Part shown: in pieces, positions 1-6,782 of the stretch
Numbering within the stretch: the first letter of the stretch is position 1
Layout: the number at the start of each line of letters is the position of its first letter
From: Bifidobacterium breve
Lineage (GTDB): Bacteria; Actinomycetota; Acidimicrobiia; Acidimicrobiales; Ilumatobacteraceae
Length of the DNA: 19,394 bases
Direction: 5' to 3'
NCBI GenBank assembly: GCA_945871625.1
Contig: CAMBWL010000004.1
Location: forward strand, 1-19,394
Program-made: the position numbers and the translations under genes
Notes under the pieces: model-generated
Database searches by the model: none
Seen by the model: only the letters and a program-made list of their open reading frames with translations
What the model was told of the DNA's origin: nothing

Positions 1-983
1 GTCCAACCATTCTCGGTCAACAAAGCCTCTGCTGCTGCTGGGTCGTAGCCATTAGCGAACTCGTCGCCATTGCAATACGGTCCAGGCACCATCGGGCCAC
101 ACTGAAGCAATTCTTTTCCACCGAGTGGAATGTAGATCTGCTGAAACAACGCTTCACGATCGATTGACATCGAGAATGCCGCACGGAAGTTTGGATCTGC
201 GAAAGGTCCACACTTCTGTTGGAAGTAGAAACCTTCATAGTCGCCACCGTAGTCAAGGTTGGTTTGAATGTTGTCTTGCTTCACCGCTTCTTCGATACCT
301 GCGAAGAACTGTGGGTAAATGAAGTCAACTTCGCCAGCCTTAAGCGCTGCGATTTCTGTGTCGCTGTCTGCCTTTGGCACCATTACGAATTTCTTGGTGA
401 CAGCCTTGTCGGTGCCCCAATAATTCTCGTTTGGCACGTACACGATTTGATCTGGGCTCCAAGACTTAATCTTGTATGGACGACCCGAGAACGGAATGTT
501 GTCTGCGTAATCTGCAGAAACATCTTTCGTGTTCTTGACTGAAGCAGCCTTGATCAACGCACCGAACAACCCACGCCACGGCGCGTAAACGGCTTTCATA
601 GTAACAACAACTTGTTTGTCACTTGTTCCGGCATCTACGGCTGTCACTTGGTCATAACCAGAAGTTGAAATTGAACCTGGTGTGTTCAATGACGCTTCCC
701 ATGTTGCGGCGAAGTCGGCTGCCGTAATTGGCGACCCGTCTTCCCAAACTGCAGCAGGGTTGATGTCATATGTAATCGTCATGCCACCAACAGTTGCTGG
801 CTTGGCATAGTCATATGTAACATTCGCGCAATCATCCAAACTTGTCGGATAACTGACAAGTTCTGCAGCTGGCGCTTCTGTTTCTTCTGTAGCTTCGTCG
901 TCACTGCCACCACACGCCGCGCCAATTAAGGACACAGTGATTAGTGCTGCAGCAAGACGAGCCACTTTTGTGGTTTTTCTCAC
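1..983 (-). CDS. ABC transporter substrate-binding lipoprotein, SBP_bac_5 (peptide/oligopeptide) family, 3' end outside window
   Basis: Open in frame from a GTG at 983 to the left edge (327 codons, no stop), so the C-terminus is missing. The start is set by GGAGG at 995-991, 7 nt upstream. Residues 1-24 form a lipoprotein signal: RKTTK basic start, hydrophobic stretch, then LIGAAC with Cys24 as the lipidation site, followed by an acidic linker (GGSDDEATEETEAP). The mature part has features of family 5 solute-binding proteins: DINPAAVWEDGSPITAADF near residue 75, the domain region DSDTEIAALKAGEVDFIYPQ near 200, and AAEALLTENGW at the visible end. It should sit outside the membrane and deliver peptides or similar solutes to an ABC permease. 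No permease or ATPase is visible; they may lie left of the window. The substrate cannot be read from sequence. It sits 113 nt beyond tpiA on the same strand, probably with its own promoter. Confidence 0.9.
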   Translation of the reverse strand, partial: MRKTTKVARLAAALITVSLIGAACGGSDDEATEETEAPAAELVSYPTSLDDCANVTYDYAKPATVGGMTITYDINPAAVWEDGSPITAADFAATWEASLNTPGSISTSGYDQVTAVDAGTSDKQVVVTMKAVYAPWRGLFGALIKAASVKNTKDVSADYADNIPFSGRPYKIKSWSPDQIVYVPNENYWGTDKAVTKKFVMVPKADSDTEIAALKAGEVDFIYPQFFAGIEEAVKQDNIQTNLDYGGDYEGFYFQQKCGPFADPNFRAAFSMSIDREALFQQIYIPLGGKELLQCGPMVPGPYCNGDEFANGYDPAAAEALLTENGW

Positions 984-990
984 TTTCCGA

Positions 991-995
991 CCTCC
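991..995 (-). promoter_or_regulatory. Strong Shine-Dalgarno of the substrate-binding protein gene
   Basis: GGAGG on the minus strand, within GGGGAGG, 7 nt before GTG at 983. It is one of the clearest ribosome binding sites in the window and decides the non-ATG start, placing a lipoprotein signal at the N-terminus. Confidence 0.75.
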
Positions 996-1011
996 CCGTC
1001 GAATTAGGTAA

Positions 1012-1026
1012 AAGCCAATTCGGCTT
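1012..1026 (-). other. Small hairpin with short T run in the leader of the substrate-binding protein gene
   Basis: On the minus strand AAGCC-GAATT-GGCTT forms a 5-bp stem with a 5-nt loop, and the T run continues to TTTT. It lies between tpiA and the transporter gene, 28 nt before the GTG. It could be a weak terminator ending the glycolytic transcript or a leader structure; 5 bp is too short to be sure, and no stronger terminator is visible in 984-1096. Confidence 0.2.
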
Positions 1027-1053
1027 CTAGTTGTCTCAACACTAACAGTCTGA

Positions 1054-1059
1054 ATTACA
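1054..1059 (-). promoter_or_regulatory. Candidate -10 element for the substrate-binding protein gene
   Basis: TGTAAT on the minus strand matches TATAAT at 5 of 6 positions and would give a leader of about 60 nt. No good -35 hexamer is seen 16-18 nt upstream, so this is only a candidate. Its support is the 113-nt gap, the largest between minus-strand genes here, which would suit an internal promoter. Confidence 0.2.
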
Positions 1060-1096
1060 GATTTAAAAAGTGAGAACTGCTATGCATTCAGCCCTA

Positions 1097-1888
1097 TTAA
1101 AGGGTCGCTCTTAGGCGATATTGGCAAATTCTTGCGAATTCGGCCGCGTCGAGACTTGCGCCGCCAACCAAGACACCGTCGATATCGGGTTGAGACATAA
1201 TTTCAGCGATATTGCTGGCCTTGACACTGCCACCATATTGCAGTCGAATTGCCTTTGCGGCTGGAGCCGACGAGATCTTGGCGACTTCCCCGCGAATCGC
1301 ACTGATAACCCTTTGCGCGTCATCACTAGTCGCGGTCTTTCCCGTGCCGATTGCCCAAATTGGTTCGTAAGCAATCACCATTGACTTAACCTGTTCGATC
1401 GAGCGTTTCTCTAATGCGCTTCGCACCTGACCTAAAACTTTGTCGTGCGTGCGACCAGCCTCACGCTCGGCAAGAGTTTCGCCAACGCAGACGATCGGTA
1501 TCATCTTACTTTTTTGAATCGCAACGATCTTACTTTGCACCGTTTCATCGGTTTCGCCAAAAATCTCGCGTCGCTCGCTGTGCCCAACGATCACGTAACT
1601 CACATTGAGTTTTGCCAAAAATAGCGCCGACACCTCGCCTGTGAACGCGCCCGTGTCGGCGTCGTGACAATGCTGGGCACCGAGAATAAATCGCAACTCA
1701 TCGGCATCAATTAGTGTTTGCACGCTGCGCAAATCGGTGAAAGGCGGATGAATCGTCACGTCAACGGCAGCAAAATCATCTTTCGTCAAAAGATACGCGA
1801 GTTTTTGGACGCACTGAATCGCTTCGAAGTGATTGTGATTCATTTTCCAGTTGCCGCTGATTATCGGTTTTCGTGACTCATCTGACAT
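1097..1888 (-). CDS. tpiA: Triosephosphate isomerase
   Basis: Interconverts dihydroxyacetone phosphate and glyceraldehyde 3-phosphate in glycolysis and gluconeogenesis; cytosolic TIM barrel, normally a dimer or tetramer. The 263 residues are full length for the family. Visible active-site elements: Asn13 and Lys15 in GNWKMN, His103 in VGHSERR, Glu175 in AYEPIWAIGTG, followed by the flexible phosphate loop, and YGGSV at 218-222 plus GVLVGGASL for phosphate binding. An upstream in-frame ATG at 1930 would add 14 unrelated residues lying inside pgk. The ATG at 1888 is preferred because it has GGGGAG 6 nt upstream and places NWKMN at the normal distance. It overlaps the end of pgk by 11 nt, so the two are probably translationally coupled. 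Last gene of the gap-pgk-tpiA cluster; the usual following secG is not seen. Confidence 0.97.
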   Translation of the reverse strand: MSDESRKPIISGNWKMNHNHFEAIQCVQKLAYLLTKDDFAAVDVTIHPPFTDLRSVQTLIDADELRFILGAQHCHDADTGAFTGEVSALFLAKLNVSYVIVGHSERREIFGETDETVQSKIVAIQKSKMIPIVCVGETLAEREAGRTHDKVLGQVRSALEKRSIEQVKSMVIAYEPIWAIGTGKTATSDDAQRVISAIRGEVAKISSAPAAKAIRLQYGGSVKASNIAEIMSQPDIDGVLVGGASLDAAEFARICQYRLRATL

Positions 1889-2987
1889 TTGGTGCTCCCC
1901 GCAACGCCACAAGGCCTGGCAAGTCGCCAAGTTGCAGAAACTCTAATGACGCTCCTCCACCAGTTGAGACATGGTCGACTTCGGTCTCTAACTTGAATTG
2001 CGCAAGAGCCGCCGCAGAGTCACCACCGCCAACAACAGTAAACGCCTTTGTATCGGCCATTGCTTGCGCCACCGTTCGCGTGCCGGCTGCAAAGCGATCA
2101 TCTTCGAACATCCCCATCGGTCCATTCCAAAATACACTGCGAGCGTTGGTGATGATGTCGGCGAATGCTGCCGCGGTGCCGGGACCAATATCCAGGCCCT
2201 TCGCTCCGTCAGGCAATCGCACACCGAATGTCGCGAAGTGACCGTCTTTGTCTAGACCGACGATGTCTTCAGGCAAATGAATTTTCACTGATCCAGACAA
2301 TAGCTTTTTGCAAGCCTCGATCTGATCACGTTCGCAAAGCGAATCGCCAATCGGCAGATTTTTCGCCGCCAAAAAAGTAAAGCACATGCCACCACCGATA
2401 ACTAGTTCATCTACTACATCAACCAGCGCTTCAATCACGCCGAGTTTGTCGCTGATTTTGGCCCCACCCAAAACTGCGACGAATGGTCGCTTCGGATTCG
2501 AACGCATCGCAGACAAAACGCTCAATTCGCGTTGCAACAATCTGCCCGCAGCCGAAGGCAACGATTTGGGCGGCCCGACAATCGATGCATGCTCCCTGTG
2601 CGCCGCGCCAAAGGCATCATTCACATATATGTCAACGCCACCTATCAATTTCGCGACAAATGCCGGATCATTTGCCTCTTCACCAGCGTCAAATCGTAAG
2701 TTCTCGAGAAGAGTTACACCTGGCGCCAACTCAACAAGTCGTTTGCGCACTGGTTCAAGAGAATATTTTGCGACACGCTTACCCTTTGGACGACCCAAGT
2801 GCGTCGCGCAAATTACTTTTGCACCACGACTCGTCAACCAATTCAAAGTTTCAAGCGCACTACAAATTCTAAAGTCGTCTTCGATTTTTCTGTTGTCATC
2901 TGGTCCAGACATCGGCACATTAAAGTCAGTGCGCACGAGCACCGTCTTGCCACGCACATCCCCAAGATCTTCTAAAAAAGCGATCAT
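1878..2987 (-). CDS. pgk: Phosphoglycerate kinase (short form)
   Basis: Transfers phosphate between 1,3-bisphosphoglycerate and ADP, the first ATP-making step of lower glycolysis; cytosolic. Motifs: DFNVPM (21-26), HLGRPKG (63-69), ENLRFDAGEEAND (95-107), YVNDAFGAAHREHAS (121-135) for substrate binding, GGAKISDK (174-181), FWNGPMGMFE (286-295), and the C-terminal nucleotide and phosphate loops GGGDSAAA (320-327) and STGGGASLEFL (341-351). At 369 residues it is about 20-30 shorter than the common 387-400. The missing part is in the N-domain between SLEPVRKRL and LLENLRF (around 80-92), where most bacterial enzymes have an extra helix and strand. All catalytic motifs are present, so it should be active. 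The ATG follows the TAG of gap with no gap (TAGATG), which suggests translational coupling. Confidence 0.97.
   Translation of the reverse strand: MIAFLEDLGDVRGKTVLVRTDFNVPMSGPDDNRKIEDDFRICSALETLNWLTSRGAKVICATHLGRPKGKRVAKYSLEPVRKRLVELAPGVTLLENLRFDAGEEANDPAFVAKLIGGVDIYVNDAFGAAHREHASIVGPPKSLPSAAGRLLQRELSVLSAMRSNPKRPFVAVLGGAKISDKLGVIEALVDVVDELVIGGGMCFTFLAAKNLPIGDSLCERDQIEACKKLLSGSVKIHLPEDIVGLDKDGHFATFGVRLPDGAKGLDIGPGTAAAFADIITNARSVFWNGPMGMFEDDRFAAGTRTVAQAMADTKAFTVVGGGDSAAALAQFKLETEVDHVSTGGGASLEFLQLGDLPGLVALRGAPNVR
1895..1900 (-). promoter_or_regulatory. Shine-Dalgarno of tpiA inside the end of pgk
   Basis: GGGGAG on the minus strand, 6 nt before ATG at 1888. It lies in the last codons of pgk and decides the tpiA start against the longer ATG at 1930. 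Confidence 0.7.
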
Positions 2988-3998
2988 CTAGCGGCTGAGT
3001 GCGGCCCCAATAAATGAAGTCATGTCAACTAGTCGATTCGAGTAGCCCCATTCGTTGTCATACCAACCCAGCACCTTTACGAGTGTGCCCATGCTCATGG
3101 TTAGATCTTTGTCGAACACACAACTATGCGGGTTGGTTACCACGTCGCTTGACACGATCGGATCACTGCAATACTCGAGAATGCCTTTGAGCGGGCCATC
3201 AGCCGCAACTTTATAAGCCGAGTTTATTTCTTCGACAGTCGCAGGCCGTTTGAGATTCGCAACAAAATCGGTGATCGACCCCGTCGGCACGGGCACCCGC
3301 AACGAAGTGCCGTCGAGTTTGCCCTTCATCGATTGCATTACCAAACTTGTGGCTCTAGCGGCACCTGTACTTGTCGGAATGATATTGATCGCCGCCGCCC
3401 GCGCTCGTCGCAGATCGCTGTGGGGCCCGTCAACGATCGATTGGTCACCCGTGTAAGCGTGAATCGTCGTCATCAAACCGTTCTCAACGCCAAATGCATC
3501 ATCCAATACTTTCACTAGAGGCACGAAACAGTTCGTGGTGCAACTCGCGTTTGAAACCACCTTGTGTTTTTTGGGATCAAAATCTTTGTGATTCACGCCG
3601 TAAACAAAGGTCGCGTCGGCGTTGGTCGCGGGGGCTGACACAACAACACACTTCGCCCCAGCCTCCAAGTGCCCAGCAGCTTTGTCACGGTCGGTGAAAA
3701 AGCCGGTGGATTCAATTACGACATCCACCCCAAGGGAGCCCCATCCCAACTCTTTCGGGTCGCGTTTTGACAAAACTTTGAGCAGTTTCGAATCGATACT
3801 GATGCCTTCATCGGTCGCCTTGATCTCGTTTGGCAAGACGCCAAGCACCGAGTCGTATTTAAGCAAATGCGCCATCGTCTTCACCGCACCCAGATCGTTT
3901 ACTGCGACGATTTCGATGTCGGCACCCGACATCTTTACTGCGCGATAAAAATTTCTACCAATGCGACCAAAACCATTAATGCCTACTCGAATCGTCAT
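2988..3998 (-). CDS. gap: Glyceraldehyde-3-phosphate dehydrogenase, type I
   Basis: Oxidises glyceraldehyde 3-phosphate to 1,3-bisphosphoglycerate with NAD; cytosolic tetramer. The 336 residues are full length. Rossmann loop GINGFGRIGR is at 7-16, Asp35 in VNDLG is typical of NAD rather than NADP preference, the catalytic Cys153 is in SNASCTTNC, and His180 in TTIHAYTGDQ is its base partner. DNEWGYSNRL lies near the C-terminus. One small oddity is FVPL after the active-site motif where most bacteria have LAPL. It starts with ATG 27 nt after the rapZ stop; no clear Shine-Dalgarno is seen. In many actinobacteria whiA comes directly before gap; here rapZ does. Confidence 0.98.
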   Translation of the reverse strand: MTIRVGINGFGRIGRNFYRAVKMSGADIEIVAVNDLGAVKTMAHLLKYDSVLGVLPNEIKATDEGISIDSKLLKVLSKRDPKELGWGSLGVDVVIESTGFFTDRDKAAGHLEAGAKCVVVSAPATNADATFVYGVNHKDFDPKKHKVVSNASCTTNCFVPLVKVLDDAFGVENGLMTTIHAYTGDQSIVDGPHSDLRRARAAAINIIPTSTGAARATSLVMQSMKGKLDGTSLRVPVPTGSITDFVANLKRPATVEEINSAYKVAADGPLKGILEYCSDPIVSSDVVTNPHSCVFDKDLTMSMGTLVKVLGWYDNEWGYSNRLVDMTSFIGAALSR

Positions 3999-4025
3999 AG
4001 CCGAAATCTTAGTCGGATCAGCGAT

Positions 4026-4877
4026 TTAGCGAGAAATGTCGCGATGCGTTGTGCGTGGATTATGAGAGTTCTGAATTAGCCACTGTTTTAATTGCTCGGC
4101 AATCACGACCGATCGATGTCTTCCACCCGTGCATCCGATCGCAACGGTCAAGTAACTCTTCCCCTCTTGCTTATATGCGGGCAAGAGCAATGTGAGCATG
4201 TTTTGCAGTTGCACCAAAAAGTCTCTCGACAAATCTTGGGCGATTACGAAATCGCGAACCGGTTGATCTAAACCCGACAACGGCCGCAAATTCTCGTCCC
4301 AATGCGGGTTAGGCAGAAAACGCACATCAAATACAAGATCCACGTCCAGTGGCAGTCCGTGCTTGTAGCCAAATGAAACTATTGAAACCTGGATCGAATC
4401 AAGCACACCATCTTCGGTAAACAGCTCGCCGAGTTGAGACTTCAACTGATGAATCGTCAAATTGGTCGTGTCAATCACCAAATCTGCTTCGGCTTTGACA
4501 GGTTCAAGAAGTGAGCGCTCTTTTGAAATCGCCTGCTCCACACCTGAATTACCTTCAGCAAGTGGATGCTTGCGTCGCGTCGCTCCATAACGTTTGACCA
4601 ACTCGGCGACGGTCGCATCGAGGAACAACATTCGCACGCGGTGACCAGAAAGACGAAGTCGCTTCAATACATCTACGACATCAAGTTGCGCCGATGGTGT
4701 GCTTACAACGAGCGCAAGCTTGGCTAATGCCTCGCCTACGGCGGCGATCTCGACGACCTTGTCGATCAATTCGGTTGGCATGTTGTCGACTACGAACCAG
4801 CCCAAATCTTCGAGATCGTCGGCAGCCTGAGAACGCCCAGCCCCAGAAAGACCCGCGATCAACAAGATGTCAGCCAC
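4026..4877 (-). CDS. rapZ: RapZ/YvcJ-family nucleotide-binding protein
   Basis: P-loop protein of the RapZ (YvcJ, UPF0042) family. In enteric bacteria RapZ is an RNA-binding adaptor controlling glmS mRNA through small RNAs; in Gram-positives the role is unclear, with nucleotide hydrolysis reported for YvcJ. Its 283 residues are standard length. The Walker A region is GLSGAGRS (9-16), with Arg15 where most P-loops have Lys, a replacement I recall from other actinobacterial members. DNMP (31-34) is the conserved second motif. The C-terminal domain, which carries the RNA-binding surface in E. coli, has GCTGGRHRSV (248-257). The start is GTG at 4877, 15 nt after the uvrC stop. The gene normally begins rapZ-yvcK-whiA, but here gap follows directly. 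Which regulatory role applies here cannot be told from sequence. Confidence 0.93.
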   Translation of the reverse strand: MADILLIAGLSGAGRSQAADDLEDLGWFVVDNMPTELIDKVVEIAAVGEALAKLALVVSTPSAQLDVVDVLKRLRLSGHRVRMLFLDATVAELVKRYGATRRKHPLAEGNSGVEQAISKERSLLEPVKAEADLVIDTTNLTIHQLKSQLGELFTEDGVLDSIQVSIVSFGYKHGLPLDVDLVFDVRFLPNPHWDENLRPLSGLDQPVRDFVIAQDLSRDFLVQLQNMLTLLLPAYKQEGKSYLTVAIGCTGGRHRSVVIAEQLKQWLIQNSHNPRTTHRDISR

Positions 4878-4892
4878 TGATCTTCAGGCTAT

Positions 4893-6770
4893 CTACGGCG
4901 TGTTGTTTGGCGATGAATGAAACTCCGCATAGATGGCATCTGCCGTGGTGCTTGGCAACCACTTTAATTGAGCCAATTCTTCACGAGTCGCATTTTTCAC
5001 TTGCTTCACACTTCCGAGAGCGGCGATCAACTTTTTGGCGCGCACTTCGCCAAGACCCTTGATGCCCTCGAGGTCGCTCTTCGTCATGCGTTTGGCGCGC
5101 AATTCGCGGTGAAATCTATTGGCGAACCGATGGGCCTCGTCGCGGATTACTTGCAACATAAACAGCGCATCACTTCCGCGCGGAATCTCAACTGCCTGGC
5201 TGTTTCCCGGGATAAAAACCTCTTCAAGTTTCTTGGCTAACGATGCGACTGGTATCTCGTGCTCCAACCCAAGTTCGCGCACGACTTGCTCGGCCACACT
5301 CAACTGGCCTTTGCCACCGTCTACCAACAGCAACTGTGGCGCATACGAGAATTTGCCTGGCCGATCACCACGCTCGCTCACCGGTTGATCCCGTTCCTTT
5401 ATATAGGCCGTCAGGCGCCGAGTCAGCACCTCACGCATTGCCGCATAGTCGTCATTGCCTTGACCACTCTTGATTTTGAACCGTCGATAGTCGCGCTTCA
5501 TCGGCAAGCCGTCTTCGAGCACGACCATCGACCCGACATAGTCTGTGCCCTGCAAATGCGCCATGTCATAGCACTCGATACGCAAGGGCACTTCGGGTAA
5601 TCCAAGCAGATCTTGCAACTCGGTCAACGCCCGAGATCGAGCAGTGTGGTCCGACGCACGACGAAGTCTGTGCCGATTAAGTTCTTGTTTCGCATTTTGA
5701 GTTACCAGTTCGTGCAACTCTCGTTTGTCGCCGCGATGCGGAACCCGAATCTCAACTTTTGAATTTCTCGATTGGGTCAACCAAGTTTCTAATATCTCTG
5801 TTTGCTCAGGCTCATTGGGCACTATAACTATCTTCGGTATACCCAAAATCGGCGATTCATCGTAAAGTCGCTCAACGATCAAAGCGGATAAACGCGCGCT
5901 CGTTACGTCTTCAACCTTGTCAACAATGAAGCCTTTGCGTCCGACAACGCGACCTTTGCGCACAAAAAAAACCTGCACGGCGGCCTCAAATTCGTCTTCT
6001 GCAATACCAATCACATCCAGATCTTCATCTCTTTCACCGACCATCTGTTGGCGTTCAAGCGCCAACTTGATCGCTTCTAGTTGATCACGAGACTTGGCTG
6101 CACGCTCGAACTCTTGCGATTGCGAACTTTCTGACATTTGACGCGCGAGTCGCGCGACGACAACCTCGCTCTCGCCATCCATCACCTGCAAAAAGTCGTG
6201 CACTAATTCGGCATACTTCTCGGATTGCACCGAGCCGACGCACGGTCCTGAACATTTTTCGATATGAAACAATAAACACGGACGACCGAGTCTCTCGTGC
6301 TGTTTGAATGTCGCCGGCGAGCAAGTGCGTATTGGAAATGTCTTCAGCAGCAGATCAAGTGTCTCGTGTATCGCCCAAGGATGCGGATACGGACCAAAAT
6401 AGCGCGTTCCTTTTCGCTTGCGTCCGCGCATCACCATCGCCCGTGGCCACTGTTCGTCGATCGTCACTGCCAAAAACGGATAACTCTTATCGTCTCTGAG
6501 CCGGATGTTGAACCGCGGCGAATACCGATTAATCAGACTGTGCTCAAGAATCAGCGCCTCTATCTCATTGCGCACCTCGATCCACTCGACACTGTGTGCA
6601 ACCTCGACCATGTTGCTCGTGCGAGGGTGCAGAGTGTCAGACTTGGCGAAATAACTGTTGACTCTTGCGCGCAAATTATTGGCCTTGCCAACATAAATCA
6701 CCCGCCCAGCCGTATCTTTAAATTGATACGAGCCCGGTGTTTCAGGTATTACACCAGCCGGACGCTGCAT
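4893..6770 (-). CDS. uvrC: UvrABC system protein C, excinuclease subunit
   Basis: Makes both incisions around bulky DNA lesions once UvrB is loaded. The 625 residues are full length with all domains: N-terminal GIY-YIG nuclease (about 10-90; Tyr15, YVG at 26-28, Arg34, Glu76) for the 3' cut; four cysteines (150, 165, 173, 177) with the pattern of the iron-sulfur site described in UvrC; a UVR helix pair (about 196-243) that contacts UvrB; an RNase H-like nuclease (about 395-555; Asp402 in ECYDMAH, Asp484 in LLVDGGKGQL, His547 in RDEAHRFA) for the 5' cut; and a C-terminal double helix-hairpin-helix (568-618, GIKGLGEVRAKKL). ATG start 12 nt after the uvrA stop. Having uvrB, uvrA and uvrC consecutive suggests co-production of the repair machinery. 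Confidence 0.98.
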   Translation of the reverse strand: MQRPAGVIPETPGSYQFKDTAGRVIYVGKANNLRARVNSYFAKSDTLHPRTSNMVEVAHSVEWIEVRNEIEALILEHSLINRYSPRFNIRLRDDKSYPFLAVTIDEQWPRAMVMRGRKRKGTRYFGPYPHPWAIHETLDLLLKTFPIRTCSPATFKQHERLGRPCLLFHIEKCSGPCVGSVQSEKYAELVHDFLQVMDGESEVVVARLARQMSESSQSQEFERAAKSRDQLEAIKLALERQQMVGERDEDLDVIGIAEDEFEAAVQVFFVRKGRVVGRKGFIVDKVEDVTSARLSALIVERLYDESPILGIPKIVIVPNEPEQTEILETWLTQSRNSKVEIRVPHRGDKRELHELVTQNAKQELNRHRLRRASDHTARSRALTELQDLLGLPEVPLRIECYDMAHLQGTDYVGSMVVLEDGLPMKRDYRRFKIKSGQGNDDYAAMREVLTRRLTAYIKERDQPVSERGDRPGKFSYAPQLLLVDGGKGQLSVAEQVVRELGLEHEIPVASLAKKLEEVFIPGNSQAVEIPRGSDALFMLQVIRDEAHRFANRFHRELRAKRMTKSDLEGIKGLGEVRAKKLIAALGSVKQVKNATREELAQLKWLPSTTADAIYAEFHSSPNNTP

Positions 6771-6782
6771 ATCTTCTTGAGC

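Noticed and set aside
1088..1108. CCCT...AGGG inverted repeat at the tpiA stop as terminator
   Set aside because: A 4-bp stem overlapping the stop codon with no T run is too weak.
1889..1930. Longer N-terminus for tpiA from ATG 1930
   Set aside because: The extra 14 residues are translated from the end of pgk, do not match the family, and the 1888 start has a good ribosome binding site.
2386..2991. 201-codon open frame antisense to pgk
   Set aside because: Shadow of pgk; low-complexity Ser/Pro/Thr-rich translation without domain features.
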